From Catonia carolina (Eukaryota; Arthropoda; Insecta; Hemiptera; Achilidae), in NCBI GenBank assembly GCA_035578175.1, contig JAQMRL010000011.1, forward strand, positions 8,443,501 through 8,507,500: 64,000 nucleotides of DNA. The letters are read 5' to 3'. The notes under the pieces were generated by a model. It worked only from the letters and a program-made list of their open reading frames with translations. It did not search any database and had not been told where the DNA came from. Both the position numbers and the translations under genes were made by a program. Shown piece by piece: positions 9,826 to 21,782 of this stretch. The first letter of the stretch is position 1. Every line of letters starts with the position of its first letter.

Positions 9826-10450
9826 GTCTTTTTCAAAAAGTTCCCGAATTCAGTAAATACATCTGATATACCTTCAACTCCTGGAACGATCATTACAACA
9901 TTTGCTGGTGATACAGCAATCTTATCGACCTGTGAAGACCCTGCCATTTTTTCGGGTACCGTTCAAAATTATCTGATTAGTCTTGGAAGATGGTTGAAAA
10001 AGTGGAAACTGAAGATCAACACGGGTAAATCCAACCACGTAACTTTTTTCCTGACGGAAGAAAACGTGTCCTCCAGTATTTTTGAACAACGAAAGAATAC
10101 CAGAGAGTACAGGTGCTAAGTAATTAGGGATTTACCTTGACAGAAGGCTCATGTAAAAAAATCATATCAAAATGAAAAGACAAGAGTTAAATATCCGATT
10201 TAGTAAGATGCGGTGGTTGGTGGAACGAAGGACTCCGTTAAATAAACTTTAAATTTATAAAGCTATTTTGAAACCAGTTTGGAGCTACGGGATGCAATTA
10301 TGGGGAACCAGTAGTAATAGTAACTTGGAAATCCTGCAGCGGTATCAAAATAAAGTTTTGCAAAACATCAGCAACCCCAACTGGTTTGTTACTAATAAGA
10401 ATATTCACGATTATCTAAATATGCCAACGATTTTTCAACACATGGTATAG
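9826..10450 (+). pseudogene. Jockey-type RT relic with mutated catalytic box
   Basis: The translation shows TTFAGDTAILST where FADDTAIL is expected, so the second catalytic Asp codon reads Gly. It continues LGRWLKKWKLKINTGKSN, breaks frame near 10100, and resumes with LKPVWSYGMQLWGTSSNSN, RYQNKVLQNI and NIHDYLNMP. This parallels 53410-53960 of the full-length Jockey-type element. Stops and frame breaks make it inactive; the endonuclease and upstream RT are missing. No poly(A)/TSD was recognised at its 3' side. Confidence 0.82.
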
Positions 10451-12645
10451 GTTATTTTGATCACGAAATTATAACTGAACGCTTACACGCACTCTTTTGG
10501 TAAATATATGTAAATAAAGCAAAAATTATGTAGTTTCCGTTAATGCTGCTACACCAAGAAGTTTTTAAAAACTACGTAGACAGAACTAAATAAAGAACGA
10601 TGACGTTGAATCGCCGTCATTGTATACAACGGCACAAACGTATGGTGGACGGCGTTTTGCGTCATTAAATGCCAATGGGTTAACCGTCAATTTTACCCTG
10701 CTATATGAAATTAATATTTACATATTTGCGTCAATGAATAAAGCGCCATACTAGAGCGGGCAGCCTGGTTCTGACTCATGTCAAAACCATCTGCTGACAC
10801 GGCAAGTCACTGTATGATAATTATACTGTATGAAGCTTACATTACATTAAGTACATTACATTACATTAATTGGAACATCACGCGCATTAAAGCTCTTTGT
10901 GTAAGATTTACGCTTTCTTTAAATTTTTTAAAGCAGCTACGTTAATAATTAAGCAGCTCAAAATGCAATCTTTACTTTGTTTCTGGTATAGTTGTATTTG
11001 TTTTAGATTTGAAAGCTGTTTTATAATAATCAACAGAATATTTATATTGCACAGATATAGATCAAAGCAGGTAACAAGCTTAACTGAACAGTATTTCATA
11101 ATAATTTTTCGATCTGGAATTTCAGAAGCAGTTTACAGAGTTTGCCCTACTGTTGACTAATGTATACATCACGGTTACTAACATTACTTCCAACAGTTGG
11201 TAGAATTGTTCTTTATAAAAATAAAAATTTATAATATTATTTAAAACGAAAAATCTGGTACAATGTATTATAAACGGAGATTCTGTTTGTTTTTAAATAC
11301 AGAGTTATACCAAACCGATTTAAACATTTATTACATGGTTGTAAAGAGAACCTTTTCAGGATTCTAAATTCAGGCAAAATTTAAATGATTAAAATTTAAA
11401 TGCAAAATAATTCAAAAATGAAAATTGGTAAAAGCCATAACGAGATTTTATAAAGTATATCTCAAAATAATTGCATTCAAATTTTGATCGTGCTACTACT
11501 CTGGTGGTGACATTGTTGTAAAATTTGTTTTGCTGTCGTTATGGTGACGGGAATTTTTTTAGGGCATATCTTATTTTATAATCACTTCTTGTAAAAACAT
11601 TGCGAAATAATTCTTTAAGTGTAATGGTCAGATTGGTTGTAAAGAATAATTAGTATTTCTGCACGAATTAATCGCACCCAATGAAAATTGAAAGTAGAAA
11701 ATTGACAATTTATCGGATCTTAATTCAAAGAGAAGAAGGCCGTAACTAAGTTGTAACTTCTATATATGTAATTTTTCAGGAATTTGAGAAAACTCATTAC
11801 AATTTTAAAACTCAGTATTTTTCATAGGTTATTTGTCTGAATACATTCATTTCACTACTACACATTATTTTAAAACAGTGTTTTATGCATAAATATATCT
11901 AACAAAATAAACTGCATGAATTTTAATTGTGTTTTCGTAGAACAAGGTTGTATGTTCATGTAAGTTACAACTTTGTTCCAGCCAATGGGGTAGATACATA
12001 AATAATAGAAATGAAACAAAGTATGGTTGTTATATGTTTAATTATTTAATGAGAAATATATCAATTTTTAATAAACAAAATTAAGTAAAATCTCACAAAA
12101 TATTTGAAATTTATTTTTAAAATGTGTGTAAATAAGAAACTAATAAAAAATTGATTACTGATAGCAAAAAACTAATTTTACGTAAGAAAATAACTATAGG
12201 TATTACAGTATACGAGTACATAGATATTACCAACAAAACTGCATAATCATATCATTATTATTGCATCATTATTATATAAAAATATTATTGAATATGAACG
12301 CTTGCTTAACGTACGTAGGCCTATATTAAGTTATGACGTTGTTGCACCTACCTCTTTCGGATGCTCCAGTTTGTGTTTACCCCCCGGTATCTTTTTTCTT
12401 TTTCTTACGTTGTTTTTCCATTTTTAAATGTTTATTTCCCTTTTTCTGTCTCTATTTAATTAGTTTATACTCTGAGGAGACAGATGAGCATGACCACCGT
12501 CCGCCATTTTTGTCAGTTACAACCTTGTTACAGGCAGTCAGCTAATAAACCGTCTGATTTCCCAGCATTTAACCGTAACATAAAGGTTGAATTCATTGGA
12601 ATTAATGCACTATATTAGTAGAGGGGATCAATCTTGACATATACA
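10451..12645. other. AT-rich, gene-free stretch
   Basis: No gene recognised. It contains a small 'acattacatt' direct repeat (10848-10868), a slightly GC-richer 10590-10800 that may be eroded repeat, and otherwise AT-rich sequence. Short open frames here lack any protein pattern. Confidence 0.5.
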
Positions 12646-12650
12646 ACATT

Positions 12651-13039
12651 TGTTACGTCCAGCCATACGTTTAATGTTTACGATTTTATTTTATAATCAC
12701 ATAATTCAGAGACTCGATTAGTCGGACGTTAAACCAAAAAAAAAAAAATTATTTTATAAACATTTACAGTCCAGCTGATCTAAATTTAAAATCAATTATG
12801 TGTAACTAGGCAACAAAAAAAAAACATTCTTTTCACAATACATCAAGACTTCAACTGAGTATGAACTCAATACTTTAAAGACAATTATTATTATAAATCA
12901 TCATCATTATTATTATCATCATTACTATCATCATTATTAAAATCATCATTATTATCATCTTTATTAAACATCAATTGCATCATGAACAACGTCTAATTAT
13001 TTAAAATATATTTTTACATCAATTCAATACATCGCCACA
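12651..13039 (+). repeat. 5' LTR of BEL/Pao element
   Basis: It starts TGTTACGTCC and ends ATCGCCACA, matching 18952-19276 almost base for base. It is 64 bp longer because a truncated SINE plus an 11-bp target duplication sits at 12697-12759. It contains a TCATCATTATTATTATCATC-type microsatellite (12895-12966) also present in the 3' LTR. Confidence 0.95.
12697..12748 (+). repeat. Truncated SINE-A tail inserted in the 5' LTR
   Basis: A 52-bp insert ends in 'gtcggacgttaaacc' plus poly(A), identical to the 3' end of the family-A SINE at 3160-3355 (reverse complement). It is flanked by TTATTTTATAA at 12686-12696 and 12749-12759. The 3' LTR has the empty site, so the insertion post-dates integration of the retrotransposon. 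Confidence 0.92.
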
Positions 13040-13062
13040 TTTTTTGGTTCGTCCGGGCCATA
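13040..13062 (+). promoter_or_regulatory. Candidate primer-binding site
   Basis: Immediately after the 5' LTR come four T, then TGGTTCGTCCGGGCC. A TGG start a few bases past the LTR is expected for complementarity to a tRNA 3' CCA end. The priming tRNA was not identified. Confidence 0.6.
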
Positions 13063-13310
13063 TAAACTAAAAGAACTACAGACTACATACTACAGGTAAG
13101 ATCACAAGAGCTACTACACTTCTACTATCAACACAACTATACATCAAGAAACAGCAGTAACAACACACTTTATTTATTTTATTAATTTATCATTTGGTTT
13201 CAAATCTAACATCATAACATCTTTGTAAAGCTGGACCGTAAAAGTCACATAATTGACTTTTAATTTCTAAATTTTTCAATTACTTTTTCCGTTTTTGTTA
13301 GTTTGCAAGT

Positions 13311-13754
13311 ATGCCTAGAGCAGCACGTTACTACAGAAGGAGTCTTGAAGACTTAAAGTACGTGCTGAAAGAAACTGAAGCAGAGGCCATCCGCTTCCAG
13401 GAAGCTGGTCAATTATCCTATCACCGAGCCAGTACTTTACTGGCAAGGGTCAAAGCGAGATGGTCGATGCACGAGCAGCTCTACAATGAGCTTGCCGAGC
13501 TGGACGTTCTCCCCGAGCCATTATCGGAGGAGGAGTTCTCTGGGGGATTCCGAGAACTAACTTCAATTTACTTTAGGCTTGAAAATCTCTTAGCAGTCGA
13601 ACCTCCATCGGTTCAGCAGCCATCTGTTCCACAACAGCCTCCTTTTGTTCCTTTTTCTAACAGTGCTTGCCTTCCTAAATTAAATCTTCCAAAATATTCA
13701 GGGAACATGGCAGACTGGACAAACTCTTTTAATTCGTTTAAAGCTCTTAATTGA
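13311..13754 (+). pseudogene. BEL/Pao gag N-terminal part
   Basis: The frame opens with an ATG at 13311 following a short leader after the 5' LTR. It encodes a basic start (MPRAARYYRRS), a helical region (ETEAEAIRFQEAGQLSYHRA), a Pro/Gln-rich linker (QQPSVPQQPPFVPF) and the gag landmark LPKLNLPKYSGNMADW. The frame ends artificially at 13752-13754. The continuation (LIDADPNISDSIKLQYLRS) lies in the next frame, so a one-base shift occurred in the 'tttaaag' stretch around 13737-13743. The normal product would be the capsid-like part of a gag-pol polyprotein. Confidence 0.88.
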
Positions 13755-15507
13755 TGCTGATCCAAACATTAGCGACAGCATCAAACTTCAATATTTACGT
13801 TCGGCTTTATCATCTGATGCTCTGAAACTAATTTCCCATCTCCCATTATCTGACGATTCTTACGCGCCAGCGCTGAGAATATTATCAAATAGATATGACA
13901 ACCCTCGTCATCATATATCGTTCCATTGTCAAAATATTTTCGATTTACCTTCAATATCAGAGTTATCAATAAGGGAACTAAGGCAATTTCTTGACGCCTA
14001 TATGCAACACACGCAAGCCATGCAGTTGTTGCCTCAAGCTAATTTTTATGAAATTTTTTTTACAATGTTTCTTTTAAAGAAATTATCACCCAAACTGAGA
14101 ATTCAGTTTGAGTCAAATAACAATAACATTGTTTATCCGAAACCATCTGACTTAATCAGCTGGCTCGAATCTCGCGCTATCCAATTAGAAAACTCAGCCT
14201 TATTTACTGCAAGTAACACAAATATAAACAAACCAACTAGAAACAAAAAATTGTACAATGCTGTATCTTTAGTATCAAATTCGTATGATACAGTAGTTTG
14301 TTTATTATGCAAAGAGAATCACTCTTTGTATATTTGTCCTAAGTTCCGTAGTCAGTCAACTATGGAAAGATGGAATTTCGTGCGTTCCAATCGCATCTGT
14401 CAAAATTGTCTCTCAAAGCATGAGTTTAATATTCAATCTGGCTGTCCTTTAAAATCGCGGTGTAAGGTATGTACTAAATTTCATCATACCATGCTGCACC
14501 ATTATAACTATCGTACTAATTCTAACCCTAACAATAATAATAACAAAACTAACACAACTCCGTCATGCAGTACCCACATGGTTCCAGAACCTACAACAGT
14601 GCCTTCTAAACAAAATATTGATAATAAGTCATTGTTTACTAATGCAAATGACAATTCAGAATCAACGAATATTGACATGACTGTTTTACTAGGTACCTTC
14701 CTGGTTCAAGTCAAAGGTGCTTCTAACAAAACTGTAATTTTACGTGGTGTTTTAGATACCGGCAGTCACATAAATATCGTTACTACGCGATGTTTATCAA
14801 AACTTAACGCAGAAATACGTAATTCTCAAATAAATATTTCAGGCTTATCACAAGCCATTGTTCAAACTAAAGGCATTTGTTCCCTAACAATTTGTGATTT
14901 AATGGGAAAATCGTTAATTAATAATTGTAATTTTCATGTCTTAGATAAAATAGCTTCACCTTTGCCTCGTTCTTCAATTTCAGCTGAGGTTAGAGTCGCT
15001 GCTAACTGTTTCAATTTAGCAGACAATTTATTTGATCAGTGTGCCCCAGTTGATCTGTTGTTGGGTGTCCAAGCAACTTTAGCTTTAATGAGAGGCGAAC
15101 CTATTTCACTAGGTTGTAACCTACCGTACATAGTACCTACTGCACTGGGTCATGTACTCATGGGTCATGCTCCCATCGCAACTGACAATTGTGTTTTATT
15201 GTCAACCAGTGCAGAAGACGAAGACGAACAATCTTCCGTACTTTCTTCTCTAATTTCCCATTTAGATTCAGAAACCTTACATACCCAACTAAAACAATTT
15301 TGGGAGTTGGAAGAAACACTACAAGCTGTAACTACGCTATCACGTGATGAGTCAGCTTGTGAAAATTTTTATGCATCTACAACTCATCGAACCCCTTCAG
15401 GGCGATATCAGGTGCGTTTGCCTTTTAAGGACTCAACGTCTCCTATTTTTGAAAATTCGTATATTCAAGCTTATCGTCGCTTGATTTACCTTGAGCGAAA
15501 ATTTTAG
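13750..15507 (+). pseudogene. BEL/Pao gag C-terminus, zinc knuckles, protease and start of RT
   Basis: This frame carries the rest of gag (LQYLRSALSSDALKLISHL), a cysteine/histidine cluster typical of BEL/Pao (CLLCKENHSLYICPKF, ICQNCLSKH, CKVCTKFHHTMLHHY, about 14300-14510), then the aspartic protease active site VLDTGSHINIV (about 14747-14780), the Pao-specific DLLLGVQATLAL block, and the RT lead-in LKQFWELEET ... YQVRLPF. It terminates at TAG (15505-15507) inside the conserved 'RRLIYLERKF' region. The following codons continue in the same frame, so this is a point nonsense change and not a frameshift. Confidence 0.9.
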
Positions 15508-16509
15508 CAGCAACCACTCTTTAAAAAAAAATATATCGAATTCATGGCAGATTATAAAAATAGCAGTCATATGCGGTTGTTGTCCAATAACGAGCAACCT
15601 CGTTACTACATACCCCATCATGGGATTTTCAAAACGCATGGCGACACTTCCGAAATTAGAGTAGTGTTTGATGCTAGTTCAAAAACGACTAATGGTAAGT
15701 CCCTTAATGATTGTCTGTATGCCGGTCCCAAACTCCAACCTTTCATTCCTGACATTGTAACTTATTTTCGGTTACACCCTTATGTTTTTACCTGTGATGT
15801 AAAACAAATGTTTAGACAAATTTTAGTTCATCCAGATGATCATCTATATCAGTGTATTTTGTGGCGTGAAAATCCTACCGATCCTGTTCAGGTTTACGCT
15901 CTAACGACAGTTACTTACGGTACTAGCTGCGCTCCATATCTGGCAATTCGTACGTTAAAGCAGCTTGCTGTTGATGAGATTTTAGAACATCCGCAAGCCT
16001 GCCATATTTTAAATGACAACACTTTTGTCGATGACATTATTGCCGGAGCTCCTTCCATTTCTGAGGCGCAATCACTTGTAACTGACTTAACTACGCTATT
16101 AAAAAAGGGCGGTTTTGAACTTCGTAAGTGGAGTTCAAACTGCTCAGTCATATTAAATACAATTCCCTCTGATTATTATGAATCTCTTTCGGTTAATGAA
16201 AATAATATTTCTATAATGTCAATCTTAGGCTTATCGTGGGCGCCAGCTCAAGACACATTTATTCTTCGATTGCCCTCAGAGCAGCGTTTAGCCAAATCGC
16301 CTATAATAACCAAACGTTTTGTTTTATCACAAATTGCAAAACTTTATGATCCATGCGGCTGGCTTACGCCTTGTATATTCAAAGCTAAATGTTTTTTACA
16401 GACACTATGGCTTAATAATTTAGATTGGGATGATCATTTACCGGATGTATTAGTGAATCAATTTGAACAATTATTTCATGCCTTTAGGTGTATGTCACGG
16501 TTTTTGTGA
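15508..16509 (+). pseudogene. BEL/Pao reverse transcriptase part
   Basis: In frame with the preceding part and separated only by the TAG codon, this encodes YYIPHHGIFK, RVVFDASSKT, KSLNDCLYAGPKLQP, the first palm motif FTCDVKQMFRQI, VTYGTSCAPYLAIRTL and the catalytic box FVDDIIAGA (about 16024-16050). The thumb region (SQIAKLYDPCGWLTP) is present. The frame is lost at the linker to RNase H around 16463-16509, where roughly 20-30 residues normally present between 'W..L' and 'HGFCDAS' appear to be missing, so a small deletion rather than a single-base slip is likely. Confidence 0.9.
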
Positions 16510-17947
16510 CGCCAGTCAACTTGGCTATGCAGCGGTTCTGTATTTAATTACGAGTACCAATGATCATCGCCATTCATCTCTTCTAGTAGCGAAATCGCGT
16601 GTTGCACCCATCAAAACAGTATCTATACCCCGACTAGAATTGTTAGGGGCTGATTTACTTAGTCAGTTATCACAGCATTTTATATCTGTTCTATCTTCAC
16701 GGTATCCTGATTTAAAAGTATTCTTATGGACTGATTCTATGATAGTCTTATCGTGGCTTACTATCCATCCATGTAAATTAAAGACCTTTGTCGCTAATAG
16801 GGTCAGTCAAATTTTAGAAATGTTCTCATCTTCATTGTGGAGACACGTTCCTTCGGTTTCCAATCCCGCAGACCTAGCATCTCGAGGTGCCGACCCTGAG
16901 GTGCTAAGGCAATCATCCCTGTGGTGGTTTGGCCCTAAATTTCTAATACAAGATGCTTCAACTTGGCCGAGCCAAAATTCGAAAACTGATCCGACTGACG
17001 AGCTACAAATAAATCAAGAAAGGTCCAAAGAAAAATCTGTTTTATCAGCAATAAACGAAAACTACTTGTTTTCTACTGCTTTCAATTTTATTTCATCCTG
17101 GCAAAAATTAAACAATATTATCAAAATAATTTTAAAATGGTCTCCGAAGCGTCGAAGACAAAAATCCGATTTACATAGTTTTGTGATTTTATGCATCTGT
17201 AAAATTATTCAGCGAGAATGTTTTACTGAACTTTATCTTCAACTTAAGTCTGAACGTCCTTGTTCAAAGATTTACGCGAATTTAACGCCATTTTTGGATA
17301 AAGATGATATTATCCGTGTTGGTGGTAGACTCTCGGAAGCTTCTCTTCCTTACTGTACCAAACATCCAATTTTGCTACCATCTAAACACCGTTTCGTTTC
17401 AATGCTTATTTCACATTATCACAAAATTCTTCTACATGCAGGAACGTTAACAGTTTTGAATGCACTAAGTCAACAATTTTGGATAATGTCAGCGCGTAAA
17501 ACTGTTAAATCTATTCTTACGAAATGCATTAAGTGCTTTCGTGCACATCCAGTAGGAAATACGCCCTTGATGGGCCAATTACCGTCTGACAGAGTCAACA
17601 TTGCGACACCATTTACTAACACGGGTGTAGATTATACTGGACCATTTGTAGTTAAAGCATATCGTTCAAAAAGAGCTCCAGATGTTAACGTGTATTTATG
17701 TTTATTCATTTGCATGGTGACGAAAGCGGTTCATCTGGAAGTGGCACGTGATCTAACTACGGAAGTTTTTTTAGACGCTTTTCAACGTTTTACTAATCGA
17801 CGTGGATGTCCTGAACTTTTACGTTCTGACTGCGGCACAAATTTTATCGGAGCCCGCACACGAATCTCCGCCAATTTAAAGTCTTTTCTCACACGGTTAC
17901 CTAAAGATGATCACTTCATATCATCGTTACTTCCAACGCGTTTCTAA
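16463..17947 (+). pseudogene. BEL/Pao RNase H and integrase part
   Basis: This frame carries the RNase H lead HGFCDASQLGYAAVLY (about 16492), RLELLGADLLSQL and LWTDSMIVLSWL, then the integrase zinc-binding region (HYHKILLHAGTLTVL ... CIKCFR), and core motifs TGVDYTGPF and LRSDCGTNF that give the first two catalytic acidic residues. It stops at TAA 17945-17947. The next conserved block (PPHAPHFGGLWERAI) follows in the same frame, so this again is an in-frame nonsense codon. Confidence 0.9.
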
Positions 17948-18544
17948 TTTAAGGTTAGCCCCCCTCATGCTCCACATTTCGGTGGTCTGTGGGAGAGAGC
18001 CATCCGTTCAACCGAACAACTTTTGACACGTACTTTAGGTACAAGCCGGCTTTCGTATGAAGCTTTCACAACTCTTATTACTAGGGTGGAAGCAGTTTTA
18101 AACTTACGGCCAATTACTCCCCTTTCATCTGATCCTAATGACTTAAAGGCCTTGACCCCAGCCCATTTTTTATTGCAAAAACCACTTTGTTCTTTGCCTG
18201 ACACTACTGGTCAAACTGAATCGTGTCCAGTAAAATATTATTATTTATTAAAAAAATTAACTCATGAATTTTGGACCAAATGGCAACAAGAGTATCTGCT
18301 GTCTCTAAACTTACGCAAAAAATGGGTTAAAGAATCACCTAACTTACAAACAGGTGATCTTGTAGTTGTGCATCAACCTGGGTTACCTGCTCTATCCTGG
18401 CCTTTAGCCAGAATAACTAAATTATTCCCAGGGACTGACGGAGTTGTCAGAGTGGCAGAAATCTCTACGCCTACTGGCTCTTACATTAGACCAGTAATAA
18501 AACTATATAAACTGCCTGCTGTTTCCGAATTGAATAACTCTTAG
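17948..18544 (+). pseudogene. BEL/Pao integrase C-terminus
   Basis: In frame after the nonsense codon, this gives APHFGGLWERAI (third catalytic Glu, about 17987), then LTRVEAVLNLRPITPL in the form 'TRVEAVLNLRP', LTPAHFLL, and the C-terminal WPLARITKLFPGTDGVVRVA block typical of BEL/Pao (DUF5641-like). It ends at 18542-18544. All expected integrase parts are present across the break. Confidence 0.9.
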
Positions 18545-18951
18545 CTTGCTATAAGTTCACTTTTGTTTTATTTCTATTTTATTTATATAAGTCATCTATT
18601 ATATTCCTTCTTTGCTATTTTATTGTAATGCATCTTCTTATTGTCAATTCATTCTATTTTTTAGAACCCTATTTATTTCAGTTCTCTTGATTAACAATTT
18701 TTTCTTAAATTTGATTCCACAATTATTCATTATCCATACAGTCCACTTCATCCTTTATTATAGGCCTACGTTACCATTGCATTCTTCGATGCAACTAATA
18801 ATTTCTAATTCTTCTCAAGTTTATTTTTTCACTTAATTTAGTTTATTTCATTTCTTTCTTTGGTTCCTCACATTCTTCTCCTCTGCTATTTGCTAGTATT
18901 CCATGCATCATTATGAAATAACCAACCCTGGTTATTTCATGGAGGGGAGGA
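18545..18951 (+). other. BEL/Pao 3' untranslated region and polypurine tract
   Basis: A non-coding, pyrimidine-rich leader to the 3' LTR. It ends in the purine run GGAGGGGAGGA at 18941-18951, directly abutting the LTR's TG, the expected plus-strand primer site. Confidence 0.8.
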
Positions 18952-19276
18952 TGTTACGTCCAGCCATACGTTTAATGTTTACGATTTTATTTTATAAACA
19001 TTTACAGTCCAGCTGATCTAAATTTAAAATCAATTATGTGTAACTAGGCAACAAAAAAAATTATTCTTTTCACAATACATCAAGACTTCAACTGAGTATG
19101 AACTCAATACTTTAAAGACAATTATTATTATAAATCATCATCATTATTATTATCATCATTACTATCATCATTATTAAAATCATCATTATTATCATCTTTA
19201 TTAAACATCAATTGCATCATGAACAACGTCTAATTATTTAAAATATATTTTTACATCAATTCAATACATCGCCACA
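18952..19276 (+). repeat. 3' LTR of BEL/Pao element
   Basis: 325 bp, TGTTACGTCC to ATCGCCACA, followed by the TSD ACATT. It differs from the 5' LTR by very few bases apart from the SINE insertion in the latter. Confidence 0.95.
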
Positions 19277-19281
19277 ACATT

Positions 19282-19833
19282 GTTAGGCCTTTAACTCAAT
19301 TTTTCTAAATTTGTAAGTTACAACGATGTTATTACTTTGTCACCTTATGCCTGGAATACTCTCTCGTTGATGTAAGGTTAGAAGTCTGATTAAATTTGTA
19401 CATTATAAGCTATGTACATTGCTTTCGATTCGTATCACTTAAAATAAAATGTATAATAATTCTGTCTAGACATCTGAAATCACTGGTATAACAATTCATT
19501 ATAATTAAATTAACAAAATAAATTGTTAAAATGAAATTACTATAGTGTAAAACACGATTTAACAGAACAACTTTAATTTTGTAAAACATCAAAAAGTTGA
19601 TCTTGAAACTTTTCACTTTTGCTTTAGTAATAAAAAGTTAATTATCTGTCTACTGTGTTATTTCGTATAATTATGTAATGTACAGTTGTTAATAAAAGTT
19701 TTGATATACCGTTTAATTAATTTAGTAACGAGATACTTGTTGGTACATGTGTTTCTTCAAGTGTAGCTTATTATTTCGGTATAAAGACCTATTTCTGTAG
19801 TGTTTAGTTTATATATTTAGTTCTACTAAATTA
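19282..19833. other. AT-rich flank of the BEL/Pao insertion
   Basis: No gene or clear repeat seen between the element's TSD and the next LR970 copy. Confidence 0.5.
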
Positions 19834-20598
19834 AAAAAAAAAACAGAAAATCGCTAATTACCGCTAAACTAAGTATTATACAAAAAAATGTTTGAACTAA
19901 GAGTTGTAGGGTTTTAAATTGTCTATAACGTGTATTTTATATATTTTTGCAGTAAAATGCATACTAAGACTGCAATCTTAAAAAATCATTTTCTTTTACA
20001 AGAGCACAGCCTCCTAAAGAATTTCAGAAGACATGGCGCCTACCCTGTCTTGTAGAGCATAAAAAATTTAGTAAATGAGGCGGTTTTAAAAAAAATCGTA
20101 GGAACCGTTTTTGAGAAAATCGCAAAAAAGTAAAAAATGACACGAATAAACTACTGCTTCCGGTTGACCGATTTTGATGAAAATGTTCATGTCGGGTCAC
20201 ACACACACACACACACACACACACACCAATCGCTAAAAACATGTGTTTTGGGTTCAGGGTTCAGGGTTCTGAAACGTGTAAATCCGGTGAAAACTCGATT
20301 TCGAAAAATCGACATGAAACAATACTTTCTTCCTATATATACATTTTTTTTGCATCCAGGAGACTCCAAAAGGGAGGATAGGGCATGTCAAGATAAAACT
20401 GATAAAAGTTAATCACAACGATAAATGATGAATTATTCATCACTTACCACCAAAAATTTGTTTCTGTTGCTATTTACTTTAGTAGGCTTGTCATGAACCC
20501 CTTTGTATCAAATAGCACACAAAATTAAAAAGTTAAACACTGATAAATTCATCACTTACCAATAATTTGTTTATATTCATATAGGCAAGAGAAAGTAA
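19834..20598 (-). repeat. LR970 dispersed repeat, reverse copy, interrupted
   Basis: A reverse copy running from the mid-body ('taccgctaaactaagt') through 'tttgatgaaaatgttcatgtcggg', a (CA)n tract (20198-20226), 'gaaaactcgatttcgaaaaa' and ending 'tataggcaagagaaagta' at about 20598. Between 20342 and 20570 it is split by about 230 bp of unrelated sequence that itself contains two similar 'catcacttacca' segments. Confidence 0.85.
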
Positions 20599-21782
20599 TT
20601 ATTAAAAAATGTACTAAGGAAATTTTGAAAAGATGAGAGGTGAAAATATCAAAACATGGTAGGATGAAATTAATGTAATGCAATTCAGTAGATGTAAGGA
20701 GATAGGAAGAATTGTAAATGATTGATATTCTTGTTTGAAGCTACACGGTTAAATTAATTAAAATTAGAAAATTTAATAATTTCGATCGATTTAAATTTTT
20801 CCCAAAGAATATAACACATAAGCATGCTAAATCAGTTTTAGTTTGCTATTGTTTAAAATGATGGGTTCTATTGTTAGTTAATTTAATTAGGTGTCAGTTG
20901 AAGGGAGGGGTAGATGACGGGAATGGGGAAGGGTCATGTAGTGGGAAGAATAGATGTATGAAGTTGGTAATTAGTGAAGCTAACAACCATTAACCAAGTT
21001 GTGCCGCGCTGTTAGTGCCCTACAGGATGGGATGCATCTAATCTCTCTTAGTAGCACTCAGTTCTCTTATGATTTTCCCGACAATATTCCCCCTCTTCTT
21101 ATCTATAGTATATTTTCCGTTCTCTTCTAATTTAGTAAAGAGAAAGATAGAAGATCATTCAGAGGTTATGGTAAAAGATGATTTTATGAAAAATTTGCAT
21201 ACTTTACCTCATCAAGGAAAATTTATGATTGCAACTAAGAAAAGAAAGATACAGTAAAGGAAAAATAAGCTTTGGTGTAACAGAAGTTATGAACAATATA
21301 AAAGCTTCAGTTTTATTACTCCATGCCTAGATGATGCGAAATAGATGATGAAATGTGTTTAATAATAAAATTAAAAAATACAACTTCTTTAGATAAATAA
21401 TAAAAATATAAAAGAAAAGTCTGGTATTAAGTAAACTAAAAACTTCTTAAGAATTTTTATAAAAATGTAATATTCAGTAATTTATTCATAATAATTTTCT
21501 ATGAACTACTTTTAATAACTATGCATAAAGATTTTAATTAATGACCTAATTGGGAATAACTTATTTATGTAAATTTAAGTTGTGGGTGTGTTCTTTCACT
21601 GTTAATATCAGAAAAACTTTAATTTACCCCGAGAAAGATATACAAAAGACTAGAAATTAAACTTTGAAATACATCAGTAATTATTTTTACTTTCTCTTTT
21701 CGTATATGAATATACGGTCGAGGATAAAATTAACTCATCACTTTAAAAGATTTTAAATAGTTTCACAGTATCTTGATTAAGT
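20599..21782. other. Gene-free AT-rich stretch
   Basis: No recognisable coding or repeat feature. The short frame at 21069-21257 has no family pattern. Confidence 0.5.

Larger units (their letters stand above)
12651..19276 (+). mobile_element. BEL/Pao LTR retrotransposon, full length, coding broken
   Basis: The element is bounded by two LTRs with TG...CA ends and a 5-bp TSD ACATT (12646-12650 and 19277-19281). Internally it carries a primer-binding region, a gag-pol region in order gag, CCHC knuckles, aspartic protease, RT, RNase H and integrase, a polypurine tract, then the 3' LTR. The domain order and the 'GFCDAS', 'FVDD' and 'APHFGGLWE' signatures identify BEL/Pao. Coding is interrupted four times: a frameshift near 13740, TAG at 15505-15507, a frame change near 16480, and TAA at 17945-17947. 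The LTRs are nearly identical apart from one insertion, so the copy is fairly recent. Confidence 0.95.

Noticed and set aside
10897..11160. 87-residue plus-strand frame
   Set aside because: Low-complexity Ile/Phe-rich translation from AT-rich DNA; an opposing frame is equally open.
13781..13969. 62-residue minus-strand frame
   Set aside because: Antisense shadow of BEL/Pao gag.
20170..20230. (CA)n tract as a regulatory element
   Set aside because: It is the microsatellite embedded at a fixed position in LR970 copies.
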